From Tritrichomonas musculus (taxonomy: Eukaryota; Parabasalia; Tritrichomonadida; Tritrichomonadidae), in contig JAPFFF010000028.1 in assembly GCA_039105265.1 (NCBI GenBank), positions 1,116,001 through 1,180,000 of the forward strand: a stretch of 64,000 nt of DNA. Direction: 5' to 3'. The position numbers were made by a program, and so were the translations under genes. Under the pieces are notes generated by a model. That model saw only the letters and a list, made by a program, of their open reading frames with translations, was not told the DNA's origin and ran no database searches. Positions 19,419 to 30,500 of the stretch are shown here, in pieces; position 1 is the stretch's first letter, and each line of letters opens with the position of its first letter.

Positions 19419-21458
19419 ATGAGCAAGAAATCGTTCATATTATCATCTGCTGGATTAAAAAATCTAGTCGAAAATCAAAATTATGGAGACGACTTTAAAT
19501 TTGTTTTTGGAGAGCACGAGATCCAAATGAAAAAAGTCTTTGCAGAATTTATTTCTCCATATGTTTCACAAATTCATCAATCAGATCCAACGATTACTTC
19601 CATTCATTTTTCTAGCATGAAATCTACCAAACATTCCAAAACAAACTATTTAACTAAAATGAGCGAAGAAGTCTTTTCTCTATTTGAATCTATTAGTAAA
19701 GGTAACTCGATTGAACTCGACCAAGATCAGAATTTTCAGCTTCAAATCATCTCAATCCTTTTAAAAAACAAAGAAATGTTCACGAAGCTTGACGAACTTT
19801 TTGCTGCTGATGATGATGAAAAAGAAAATTTTGAGAAAAAAATCAGCGAAAAACTGGAATTTGCTTCATTTCTTGAAATGAATTCAGATTCATCAGAAAT
19901 GTGGAATCAGAGTAAAATTATTGAATACATTGCGTCCAAGTTATACTCAATTGATACAGATGAAATAATTGACCTTTCTAGGACGGTTTTTTATTCAATT
20001 TTGAAGAGCGCGAAACTGACGATTGAAAGTGAAGACTGGCTTCTTGACCTGATTGACAAATTCATGATCAAAAAAGCAGAAGAAGAAAAAGAAAAATGCC
20101 CAAATTCAAAGAACGAGTTTTTGAGTGACATTTATTTCTATGAAGAGGTCAATTTTGACTTTTTGAGTGAAGATAAATTGAAAGAATTCATTGACAGAGT
20201 TGATCCGAATGAAATGACAGTCCCACTTTGGAACAAGATCAAGAAGTGCTTCTACTTCAGCATGAAAGAATCACTGCAAAAATCATCCAAATCGAATGAA
20301 AGAGAAGGAAACGGTTTCTATCGTCATATTCAACGATACGCCGAAAATATCGTCGTTGGTGGATATGATGGAAACCGTCAGATTGGCGAAAACCCGACCA
20401 GTAAAAACAAGCATAATAATCCAGTCATCCACCCTCCTCAGAATTTGCAGCTGGATCCGTCTTCGCTTCTGTCATACTCAGCCTACTACGGACACTCGGT
20501 TTCTGTCACTCGTTCTGGCTCTCTGATCGGAGTTGGCAACAACGGCGACGGCCGAATCAGCGGCTCGCTCGAGAAGACAGTCATCAGCCGATCTAAAGAA
20601 TTTTCGATGAATGACAGCAACGGGCGGCCGCTGGCTCCGGTTTCTGCTGTCTGTACTGAATACGGCACTCTCTACATGTTCACAAAAAGTTGTGGCAGCG
20701 GGAGGCAGCTCGTTTTCTGCGATTATGGAATAAACGGCGGCACCCCAGTTTTTCTTGACATCGGCAACAAAGAACCAGTGTCACTTTTTGGTGGTAATAA
20801 TCATGCAGCTGCGATCTGCACCGACGGTGAAGTCATCTTCATCAACCGTGACTCAGTCAGAAATTCATCGTCACGCATCGATGCGGTTTCTCTTCCTGGC
20901 GGCGAGAAGGCTACGATGGTTGCCTACCTCAACAAATCAGTTTTTGCGCTGAGCTGGAGCGGGCGGGTCTTCGCGTCAGCCGTCGAATCAGGAAGCTGCG
21001 TCCTCAAATTTTCAGAGGTTTCAGAACTGTCAGGCCAAAAAGTCGTCTGGCTGTCTGGCTCGTGCGAGCACTGCCTGGCAGTCAGCAGTGAAGGCCGAGT
21101 CTTTGGGCGCGGATCAAACAGTCATGGCCAGCTCGGCTTTGAGCAAGGAAGAAGTGAAGTTTCCTCGTTCACTGAGATTTCGTCACTTTCTGGCCACGAA
21201 GTCAGGGCAGCCTACGCCGGATTTTATCACTCACTTTTCGAGACGCGTGAAGGCAAAGTCCTCGCCTGTGGATACAACTATTTTGGCGAACTCCTCCTCA
21301 GCAGTGGCCCAAGCGACGAAGACGTTTATTCGCCAGCAGAGACGACTATAACAGGCGGTGCCACTTTCTGTGTTGCAGGTTCTTATATGAGTGCTGTTTT
21401 CATCGGTGTAGATCCGCCGCCAAACACACCAAACATGCCAGTCCGCTATCAGCACTGA
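19419..21458 (+). CDS. BTB-like / RCC1-repeat protein
   Basis: About 679 residues if the ATG at 19419 (MSKKSFILSSAG) is used. An ATG at 19344 adds a 25-residue hydrophobic leader that is not expected in this family, so I prefer the inner start. Residues 1-120 resemble the BTB-like N-terminal module common in trichomonad RCC1 proteins (FKFVFGEHEI ... FISPYVSQIH). An acidic helical stretch follows to about 330. From about 350 to the end RCC1-type blades are visible: LIGVGNNGDGRI, VFGRGSNSHGQLG, VLACGYNYFGEL. RCC1 folds serve as interaction or GEF propellers; the BTB module suggests dimerisation or cullin-type adaptor use. The 3' half is markedly GC-rich compared with the 5' half. Confidence 0.85.
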   Translation: MSKKSFILSSAGLKNLVENQNYGDDFKFVFGEHEIQMKKVFAEFISPYVSQIHQSDPTITSIHFSSMKSTKHSKTNYLTKMSEEVFSLFESISKGNSIELDQDQNFQLQIISILLKNKEMFTKLDELFAADDDEKENFEKKISEKLEFASFLEMNSDSSEMWNQSKIIEYIASKLYSIDTDEIIDLSRTVFYSILKSAKLTIESEDWLLDLIDKFMIKKAEEEKEKCPNSKNEFLSDIYFYEEVNFDFLSEDKLKEFIDRVDPNEMTVPLWNKIKKCFYFSMKESLQKSSKSNEREGNGFYRHIQRYAENIVVGGYDGNRQIGENPTSKNKHNNPVIHPPQNLQLDPSSLLSYSAYYGHSVSVTRSGSLIGVGNNGDGRISGSLEKTVISRSKEFSMNDSNGRPLAPVSAVCTEYGTLYMFTKSCGSGRQLVFCDYGINGGTPVFLDIGNKEPVSLFGGNNHAAAICTDGEVIFINRDSVRNSSSRIDAVSLPGGEKATMVAYLNKSVFALSWSGRVFASAVESGSCVLKFSEVSELSGQKVVWLSGSCEHCLAVSSEGRVFGRGSNSHGQLGFEQGRSEVSSFTEISSLSGHEVRAAYAGFYHSLFETREGKVLACGYNYFGELLLSSGPSDEDVYSPAETTITGGATFCVAGSYMSAVFIGVDPPPNTPNMPVRYQH

Positions 21459-21694
21459 GCAATAAAAATTGAAATGAAATTTTATTCAAAATTTGATTGA
21501 ATATCTTACTAAAATATGAAATACTAATTTTATTTTCTATTTAACGAAGTATTTTTTAATTTTTTTATACTTTTTATTTCTGATGTGATTAATCTATTTT
21601 TAAGCTTATACCAAAATCTTCTAAATTCTCAGACTTAATATATTTTGAAATATGCCAAAATCATCCAAAAATCGCAAATTTCAAAATATACATT

Positions 21695-22716
21695 ATGCAG
21701 TCTTTTAATCTTCTTTCGAAAGAAGAAAATACAGAAGAGGAAAGCCTTGAAGCTTCCCTTCTTTTAAAGGATATATTTAATCAAGAAAAAGAAGAACTTG
21801 AAGAATTTCTCAAAATAATATGTTCGATTACAAATAATCATCGTAGATATCATAATCTTTACCAAAAAGAAGAAGAAATTTTATTTCATTATTCCGTTCA
21901 AATCAAACAGACCTTCACAAATCAAGAAATATTCCAAATATTTAAAAACAATAAACGAATTCTTCTTTTTCTCTTTCAACAAAAAATAGTTATTCCAGAT
22001 CAATCGATTTTCCATTTCATAACCGAAAAAAGTGACAGCAAAAAAATTCCTAAGAAAAAAAAAAAAACAAATGGAAAACGATGGCATAATTTGTTTTTTT
22101 GCTGTCACTTTTTTCGGTTATGAATTTTTTTTTTCTTTTTTTACAATCGTTTCTATTTTCTTCTTCCTCTTCAAAAAGCGAACGATAAGTGAAAACGATG
22201 GCATAATTTGTGAGATGATTCGTCAAGACTCAATTAAAGAATTCGTTTCTTATACAAATCGAAATTACATCTCAATTAAAAGTCAAATTGAACCATCTAT
22301 TTTCGAAACGAATCCATTTTGAATTAATAAAAAGCCAACACTAATTGAGTATGCAGCCTTTTTCGGTTCGTTTCTAACTTTTCAATATTTGAGATTAAAC
22401 GGAGTTGAATTAAATTCATCTTTGTGGCTTTATGTGATTCATTCCAATAATGCAGAAATGATTCATTTTCTAGAAGCCAATCAAGTCAAACCGCCAGGAG
22501 TCCATTTTGGAAAATGCATTAAAATATCAATAAAATGTCATCACAATGATATCATTGTGATTACCTCATCAATAATTTAGTAGATTATACTGAAATACAA
22601 TTTAATATTGTAGCAAATTATTATGGTAATGTTTATTCATTTGCTATTAAATATCATAATTATTGCTTCTTTCCTGACAACTTAGAATATAAAAATTTTT
22701 TTATTATCTCTGCGAA
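21695..22716 (+). pseudogene. DUF3447 family pseudogene with internal palindrome
   Basis: Starts MQSFNLLSKEENTEEE and shows family blocks: NNHRRYHNLYQKEEEILFHY, NKRILLFLFQQKIVI, then (in other frames) ENDGIICEMIRQDSI, LIEYAAFFGS, LWLYVIHSNNAEMIHFLE and IKCHHND. An in-frame stop follows FETNPF and further frame changes occur. Between the N-terminal part and the ENDGIICE block lies an insertion containing a 31-bp perfect inverted repeat (22016-22046 and 22094-22124) and a 21-bp direct repeat (22074-22094 and 22191-22211). The gene is broken in at least three places. Homology fades after about 22716. Confidence 0.8.
22016..22211. repeat. 31-bp inverted repeat plus 21-bp direct repeat inside the DUF3447 pseudogene
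   Basis: TTCATAACCGAAAAAAGTGA... at 22016-22046 is the exact reverse complement of 22094-22124, leaving a 47-bp loop. GAAAACGATGGCATAATTTG occurs at 22074 and again at 22191. The intact family reads straight through here, so the segment is a local duplication-inversion. Template switching at replication is the simplest origin. Confidence 0.8.
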
Positions 22717-23242
22717 TTCGGTTATTGATTCAAATCACATTGGAATTAATATTAATGTTGACATAAAGATAGTTAAAAGCTAATTTTTTATTTTTTATAA
22801 ACAAAATGTTATTAATATAAGGGGATAAAAAAGTTTTTGACTTTTTTATAGCTCCTTCATCAATTATTAATTAATAATTATTAATTATAAAATATTGTTT
22901 TTTCATTCAAAGTATTTTTTTCAAAATTAACAAATTGATATTATAAAAAAGTATGAATCATTCAAATAATGATTAAAAAATAGAAATATAGATCCTTTAA
23001 ACATTAAATATCTCGGAGTATAGATATATATTCATTTAGATGAAATTAAAACTTTAGCAAATGATCAAACGGCAGTCATAAGAAAACAAAAAATTGAAAT
23101 GGGCCTGCAGTAATAATACCGAGCTGCATATACATTAAAAAAGAAAATAGGTAAAAAAGCTTCTTGACACTTAACAATTTGATATATTTTATTATTTTCT
23201 TTATAATGCACTACTTTGATATCTTTTTATTTTTAATTTGTT
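22717..23242. other. Intergenic, nothing recognised
   Basis: AT-rich spacer between the DUF3447 pseudogene and the Rab gene, which faces the other way. Short open stretches occur but none resembles a family I know. Confidence 0.4.
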
Positions 23243-24184
23243 TCATGTTACTGATGTCGTAATTTGCATTTGAAGCAATTTAAGTTGTTCCTTTAATCTT
23301 TCGATTTCTTTGTTTTTTTCATCAAGTTGCTTTAAGAATTCTTCGTCTATTTCTTCTATTTGCTTTTTGTGTTCTTCGCCTGTTTTTACTATTAGCTTTC
23401 TTTGATTTACCACATCTTCCTTGAGTTTTACCACATCTTCCTTTAGTTTCTCCAATTCATACTGTTGGTTTGTCGTTTGTTCAGACATCAACTTCATATA
23501 ACGCATTTGGTTTAGTATTTGGACAAATACAAAGATTCCAAATTCATTTTTCTGTCTTTGCATTTGCGCTTCAAATTCATTTTTCTGTCTTTGCATTTGT
23601 TCTTCAAATTTTGTTCTCTGGTTTCGCATTTGTCCTTCTAATTCTTTTGCCATGTGTAGCTTTTTATATTTTTTGACTAGGGATATGAATGCTTCTTGTA
23701 TATTTTCACCTGTTTTTGAGGAAACCTCGTAAAAGAGCATGTTTCCATTATTTATTGCATATAAACGTGCAGTAATTTCTTCAACTGCTTTTCCTGGAAG
23801 ATCTGATTTATTCCCAAGAAGTAAGAAAGGGAAATCATCTGAATCTGATAATCCAAGGGATTCTGAAAAAACTTTTTTCCAGTTTTTAATGTTTTCAAAA
23901 GATTGGGGATTTGTAACATCATAAGCCAGAATGCAGCAATCAGTTCCACGAGAGTAGATTTGAGTGAGTGATCTGAATTTTTCTGTTCCAGCCATATCCC
24001 AAATATTTAATGAAACAGACCAATCATCAACATCGAGTTCTTTGACTGAGAATTTGGCACCTATCGTAGGTTCATATTGCTTAATAAATTTTCTGTTGCA
24101 ATATTGGTTAAGAATAGCAGTTTTGCCAACTTTATCATTTCCTAAAATAAGTAATCTTAACATTTTGCGATCGCACGAAGTCAT
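23243..24184 (-). CDS. Atypical Rab-like GTPase with C-terminal coiled coil
   Basis: 313 residues. The Rab-like G domain (1-175) shows GNDKVGKT (15-22), TIGAKF (switch I), WDMAGTEKF (62-70), NKSD (125-128) and VSSKT. Switch II differs from the Rab consensus WDTAGQE at two positions: Thr64 is Met and the catalytic Gln is Thr67. Residues 178-313 form a Glu/Lys/Gln-rich coiled coil with internal repeats (QMQRQKNEFE twice, KLKEDVV twice). The protein ends TTSVT with no C-terminal cysteine, so it is not prenylated in the usual way. It may act as a membrane-independent or scaffold GTPase. The start is ATG at 24184; ATG at residue 8 is possible. Confidence 0.85.
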   Translation of the reverse strand: MTSCDRKMLRLLILGNDKVGKTAILNQYCNRKFIKQYEPTIGAKFSVKELDVDDWSVSLNIWDMAGTEKFRSLTQIYSRGTDCCILAYDVTNPQSFENIKNWKKVFSESLGLSDSDDFPFLLLGNKSDLPGKAVEEITARLYAINNGNMLFYEVSSKTGENIQEAFISLVKKYKKLHMAKELEGQMRNQRTKFEEQMQRQKNEFEAQMQRQKNEFGIFVFVQILNQMRYMKLMSEQTTNQQYELEKLKEDVVKLKEDVVNQRKLIVKTGEEHKKQIEEIDEEFLKQLDEKNKEIERLKEQLKLLQMQITTSVT

Positions 24185-24272
24185 TTTCTGGTTAAAAAAT
24201 TAAAATATTGATGACTTCACAAAAATTTTAAAATTTTAAAAATTTGAATGTCTTGTTATTTTTGATAGAGAC

Positions 24273-25255
24273 TTAAATTTGAGAAATGATGAAGACTTTT
24301 GAAAAAGTGATGCTTGAATCACCTTTCAAACAATCATGATAGTAATTGATGAAATATTTAACTAGTTGGTTGTTATGACATTTAATTGACTCATGAATTA
24401 AATCTTCATATGAATCTTTGTAGTATTCAATATTTTCTGATTCAAGAAGATGAATCAGCTTTTCATTATTCGAATGGATGGCATAGATCCAGATAAAAGG
24501 CTCTATTTCGGCAACTATCGTCCTTAAATATTGGAAAATTTTGATTGAACCAAAGAAGGCTGCATACTCAATCAAAGACACATCACTTTTCATCAATAAT
24601 CGATTAGTTTCAAATTCTGATTGTTCAATATTTGATGAAAATTGAATATTATTTAGATTCATGTAACAAACGAATTCTTGAATTGAATCTTCTCGTATTA
24701 ATTTGAAAATATAATTATCGTTTTCGCCAATTTCTCTTTTTTTTTCAAACAACTCAATACAATCTTCTTCTTCGTCCTTTTCTTCTTCATTTTATCATCT
24801 GATTTTGAGTTTAATTTTTTATAAGACATGATTTCTGGATAAAAATAGTCATAATAATTCATTATTTCAAATTCATTACTTATCATTTGATCATAAATAT
24901 ATTCATCAATCGCAATTATATTTTCTTTCAAGAGAAATAAAAGAATTCGTTTGTTTTTATTGAAAATGTTGAATAATTGACGATTTGAATAATTTTTTTT
25001 GATATCTTTTTCCAAAAGTCTCAAAATTTGCTCAATTTTGATAAAGAACTCAGGATAACGGTGATGATTGCTTGATATTCTATCAATTATCTGCATTATT
25101 GAATCAAGTTCATGCTTATCATTTTTGATCTTTTGATCATTTAATAATAATATTAAGTTTTGGTACTCATCACAAGAAGTATTGTTGCTAGAAAGAAGTA
25201 CCAAGATTCTATCTTGTATATCTTTCATTTTTTTTAAATACAGTTCAATACTCAT
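24273..25255 (-). pseudogene. DUF3447 family gene, frameshifted and 3'-truncated
   Basis: N-terminal part (24698-25255) begins MSIELYLKKMKDIQDRILVL and has the SNHHRYPEF, NKRILLFLLKENII and YYDYFYPEI blocks. The frame is lost in an A-rich stretch near 24785-24797 and the family continues in another frame (24273 to about 24790): EKKREIGENDNYIFKLIRED, LIEYAAFFGSIKIFQYL, IWIYAIHSNNEKLIHLLE, ESIKCHNNQ. It ends earlier than the intact relative, without ankyrin or LRR repeats. One indel would explain the break; a sequencing error in the A-run is the alternative. Confidence 0.8.
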
Positions 25256-25720
25256 TTTAAAAAATGATGAATGTCAAGCTAGAAGGGTAGAAAGTAAAAT
25301 CCTATTGTGATATTTATATCTTATTGTGTATATATATTTCATATAATATTATAAAAATATTTTGTTATTATAAAATCTTTTTTGGCGGTAGAAAAAAAGA
25401 TATTTGCATTTATTTTTGGGTTTATAAAGGTGAAATAATTATCGTAAAGGTGATTTTTTTAATTGAAATTTTTATTTTTTTTTTTCTGATGAATCAAAAT
25501 GTATTGCAATTAAAAATATAACTATTTCTATTTATTATTACATATAAAATCTATTATTATGAAAAAATATTAATTTAATGATCTTTAGGAAAAACTGAAT
25601 AGCTTCTAAAATCCAGTGAAAATCATCAAAATTAAAATTTGTTGTTTAATTATATATCAAATACAATTAAAAACTGTATTTATTTGAGATTATTGAAATA
25701 CAGTTTTTTATGATATTCTA

Positions 25721-26322
25721 AAGAGGTATTCATGTGAAGTGAAAACTCGTTATTTGATTTTTTTATTTTTACTTTAATTGAATGAATATTTTATCTTATG
25801 AAAAAATATTAAGATTATTTACTTCTATATATCCAATACTGACATTTGCCATAATTGGTTTTAATGGATGTTGAGAATTTAAAAACAATTAAAAAAATAA
25901 TGTTTCATCTATATCTCGAGTCTAATAAAATTTTTATGAATTATAAATCAATAATAATATTTTATATTTGATTTATAAAATATATTATCTGTTATATATC
26001 CAATTTATTAGCCATATATAAAAGAGGTATTCATGTGAAGTGAAAACTCGTTATTTGATTTTTTTATTTTTACTTTAATTGAATGAATATTTTATCTTAT
26101 GAAAAAATATTAAGATTATTTACTTCTATATATCCAATACTGACATTTGCCATAATTGGTTTTAATGGATGTTGAGAATTTAAAAACAATTAAAAAAATA
26201 ATGTTTCATCTATATCTCGAGTCTAATAAAATTTTTATGAATTATAAATCAATAATAATATTTTATATTTGATTTATAAAATATATTATCTGTTATATAT
26301 CCAATTTATTAGCCATATATAA
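25721..26322. repeat. Perfect 301-bp tandem duplication (two copies)
   Basis: Copy 1 is 25721-26021 and copy 2 is 26022-26322. Both start AAGAGGTATTCATGTGAAG and end AGCCATATATAAA-like. By eye I found no difference between the copies, so the duplication is recent or under gene conversion. No coding capacity. Confidence 0.9.
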
Positions 26323-27320
26323 ATTTAAATGCAAATTTACATTAAAAAATTAATAAAATGACTTATTTCTCAATTGATTTACGAAATAATTATATACTAA
26401 TTGTACAATATAATAATAATAAATATTTAAATAAATTTTATTATGTAAATAAGTTACTCTATACTCTCATTTTAAAGAAAAATGTAATTTTATATTTTGC
26501 ATTATTTTGAATTATTTTTCATCGTATTTTGGTACGTTATTATTTTTTAGTGACGTGAGATGATTATTTTCGGTGAAGTGAAGTTAATAGTGAAGTGATT
26601 CTTGAAAAATATAAATTTCCTCATTTTCTTAAAAATAATATTAAAAATATTTTTTATAAAGTAAAATTATTAATTACTATATTATAAAAATAACTTTAAT
26701 ATTTAATATATTGAAAACCAAAAAATAATCACAATACAAAGCAACATAGTATTTTAGAAATTCAATTAAAAATCATCGTTTAATTGAATTTTTCATTTTT
26801 TTTTGTTAATTTATCTATTTAATATATTATGTAAAACTTAAATATAAAATTTAAATAGTATATAAAATATAATATATATTATATATATAAAATAAAATAA
26901 TGTTTTAATAAAAATACTACTAGGATAAAAAATGTTTATTATTTCAATATAAAAAATATAATAACTGAAAAAGTTAAAAATTTATAAAAAATAAAAATAA
27001 TATAAACGAGTGTATCTCTAGAAAATAAATATTTTTTAAACATATAAGTATTAATAAGTTATCATTATATATATACTATAATAATTAATAAAACAAAATT
27101 ATATATATATTTATATTTCATCAATTTTTATATAAAAAAAATTATATAGCCTCTCAATTATAAAACGATTCTTATTCAGAAAAATAAAAATAGAAATATC
27201 TCAAAAATAAGAGTATAAAATTCTTATCCATTAAAGTACATTCTTAGTTTCAAAATAAAAATAAAGAAAATATGATCAATATTACAATATTTCGTCAATT
27301 TCTCTACATGAATACCTCTT
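26022..27320. mobile_element. Candidate non-autonomous DNA element with 15-bp inverted ends
   Basis: AAGAGGTATTCATGT at 26022 (also at 25721) is the exact reverse complement of 27306-27320. Both ends are next to TA-rich flanks, compatible with a TA target duplication. The 1.3-kb body is AT-rich and noncoding. A 15-bp match in such AT-rich DNA could be chance, so the call is tentative. Confidence 0.35.
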
Positions 27321-27542
27321 ATTCTAAATATCTTTATAAAAAACTGATATATCATATTTCATTAAACTCAAATCATTTATTTTAAATTAATAAACCATAA
27401 ATATAAATAAGTAAATTACATTTATAATTGATATATTAAAATATTTGATAAATAACCAAAATAAAATTTATGCTCAGAAAAAAAAATCTATCAAAAAGTT
27501 TTGTCAAAAATTAATCAATTATAATTGTTGAAGTTTACTTCT

Positions 27543-30500
27543 ATGAAACAAGATAAAGCTGCTATTTTATTCACTACAGATTCAATTCATTATTGTTACC
27601 CACAATCAAACAGTCAACTTTTCATGTTTTCAAAATCAAATGCAAATATAATTTTTGAAGTGATGCCAAAAGATTTTACTATATCAACCTTAAATTCATC
27701 CTGTCGATTTAATACAGAAATGCTAAAAGAAACGAGTCCTATAATTTCAGAATATGTTAATAATCATCCAAATGAAAGGCAATATACTCTTCGCATTACT
27801 GATGAAAAAAATGTATTAAGCAAATTTGAGCAGCTATACCAAGGAAAAAATGTTTTTTTTGAAGAAGATGAACTTTCGATATCACGACAAATTATAGAAA
27901 TTTTACAAATTAAAAACTGCCCAAGCTATCTCAAACAAGGTGTTTTAAACAATGGACACAATCCTTGGATGTTTCTTCTACTCGATACTTTGGAATCAGG
28001 TGTAATCATTGATCATACTTGTTTTATTAATTTTTTACGAAAAAATTGCTGGGAAACATTCAACATCATCACGAAAAGAAGAAATTACAAATGTAATATT
28101 TTTGGAATTTACACATCTGACGTTATTCGTCAATTTCTTACCAAAAATTCAATTAAAAATGAGTATTTTTATGATTTTGAAGACGAAAACGAAGAATTTC
28201 AATTAATTTGTGACTTTTTCAATTTTAAAATGGTCGATATAAACAATAGCAACATGGATTCATTGAAATTTATTTGTGAAGATTTACAAATTAATTGTAT
28301 GATTCCACAAATTGATGAATTTATTAATAATTATGAAAAAATGAATCAAAAAATTGATGAACAACAACCAAATATTGATTCAATTGATAATTTAATTGGC
28401 ATTTTATATAAAATTAAAAATATTGGAATTGAAAAAGCCAAATTTATGATAATTCAATCCAAATGGTTCAAAAAAGAAGAAAAAATTCAAGAATTGGCAG
28501 CTTTTATTCTTCAAATTATCAAACCTTCATTTTCATTGCAAAATGAAATGGCCGAATTATTGATTGAGTTAAGCAAAGAAGAAGATAAAACGGACAAATT
28601 TCATTTATTGATTACAACTATTGTTGATTATTTAATGAATATTTATATGCCACATTTCAAACAATTAAATATAGAAAAAAATGAATTCAAAATAGAGATT
28701 CATTATAAAGAAAAGAAAAATCATTGTAAATATGTTAATGAAGTAATTTCATTAAATAATAAATGTGTTTACTCATTTATTCGCATTTTATATAAACGAG
28801 GTTTAATTCCTAAAGAAAAAATTATTGATCATTTAACTGATTACAATTGTCAAAATCCTTATTTGAATGCTTTCTTTTTACCAGAATTAATTAAAATAGA
28901 TCCTTCAAATTCTATAAAATTATATATAAATGATGATTATAATTATGAATTATTACACAAACATGTTTTATCTTTATATAATAAATATTTTCCAAATAAA
29001 ATCAATCTTTATGAACAGATGCTTGATAATCTAGAACCTGATGATGAATTGACAAAATCAATACGAAATGATGATATTGAAAACTTAAAAAAAATAATAA
29101 TTAGAAATGGACTTAATATAAACAAATCTCGTGTTCCTTATAATATATTTGATGATTTTGACGAAAATGTATCTTTGATAAATTATGCTGCTTTATATGG
29201 ATCATTGAAATGCTTTAAATTTTTATTATTAAATGAAGGTGAAATTGATGATGCAACATTTTATTTTGCAATTTCTGGATTTAACATTGAAATCATAAGA
29301 ATTGTTGAACAAAAGTGTCCATTTAATAATGAAAAACAAGAGACCAACTATGAATATCTTGTAAGATATAATTATTTATATAACAATAATGTAAAGAAAA
29401 AATATTTAAATTTTAATGATATTAATAATATTATTGCTCCTACAATTGTAATGCATAAAAATGATCTTTTTGATTGGTTATTTGAGAATAATTTCGTGTG
29501 CAAAAGTGAAAATAATGAATCATTAGAATCAATTGCAATTCTTTCTGCAATGTCTGGTAATTCGCATTCTTTAATTGAAATAATGGATAAAGGGCTTAAT
29601 TTATCATCGAATTTACTGCAAAAGATGATTTTTAACTCAGCAAAAAATGGGTTTTATAGTTTGACCAAACTACTAATTAATTTGTTTGATGATAAAACTG
29701 ATAAAAAATTGATTCAAAGCAATGAAATTGATAAATATTATGATGAAACTAATTATTATAATGATAAATCTGATTTTGATTACACTTTAATTGTTCAATT
29801 TGGAAGTGCTTCGATTTTTAGTTTGCTTTTCATGAAAATTGAACAATCTCTTTTAGAAAAAACAATTTTATATGCAATTTTTATGGATTACAGGAAAATT
29901 GTATATTATTTTATGGAAAATTTGAATAAGTTAGAATTTACAATAATTAATGAATCTTTTATTGAATTAGTTTTTACAATATCATTTGAATGGAAAAGAA
30001 ACGAATTATACAACTTCTTATATGAAAAAATTCAAAAAACAAATCCTGAATTATATACATTTGAATTATACCAAAAATTATTAAATACTGCATGCCGTAA
30101 TTCATATTTATTGCCAATTATAACAATTACTGAAAAGATTCTAGAATTTGAACCAAAATATGATTTTACTGATTATTTTATTGAATCGTCAACTACTGAT
30201 TTAATGAAATTTTTCATTGACAAAAAAGTTGTCATCAATTATAGTACAATATCATTAAACACAACCAAACTGGCATCAATTGATTTTGATATTTTTAAAT
30301 TACTTTATGATAAAGCCGATATTAGCTGTAAATACAATTTTTATAATTGCATTTACGAAGCAATAAACAATAAGAACATGAAGATTATTGATTTTTTGTT
30401 AAAAGAAAATAAACCAAATGGTTTTGAATTATTTAAAGCTATTGATACAAAAGATATTAAAATTGTTGATATAGTTCTTAAATATAACAGTGAACCTTCA

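Larger units (their letters stand above)
25256..27542. other. Long AT-rich intergenic region
   Basis: About 2.3 kb without a gene. It holds a 301-bp tandem duplication and inverted AAGAGGTATTCATGT ends (listed separately). Repeated GTGAAGTGA words occur near 26570. The rest is AT-rich with (TA)n runs near 26870 and 27070. Confidence 0.5.
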
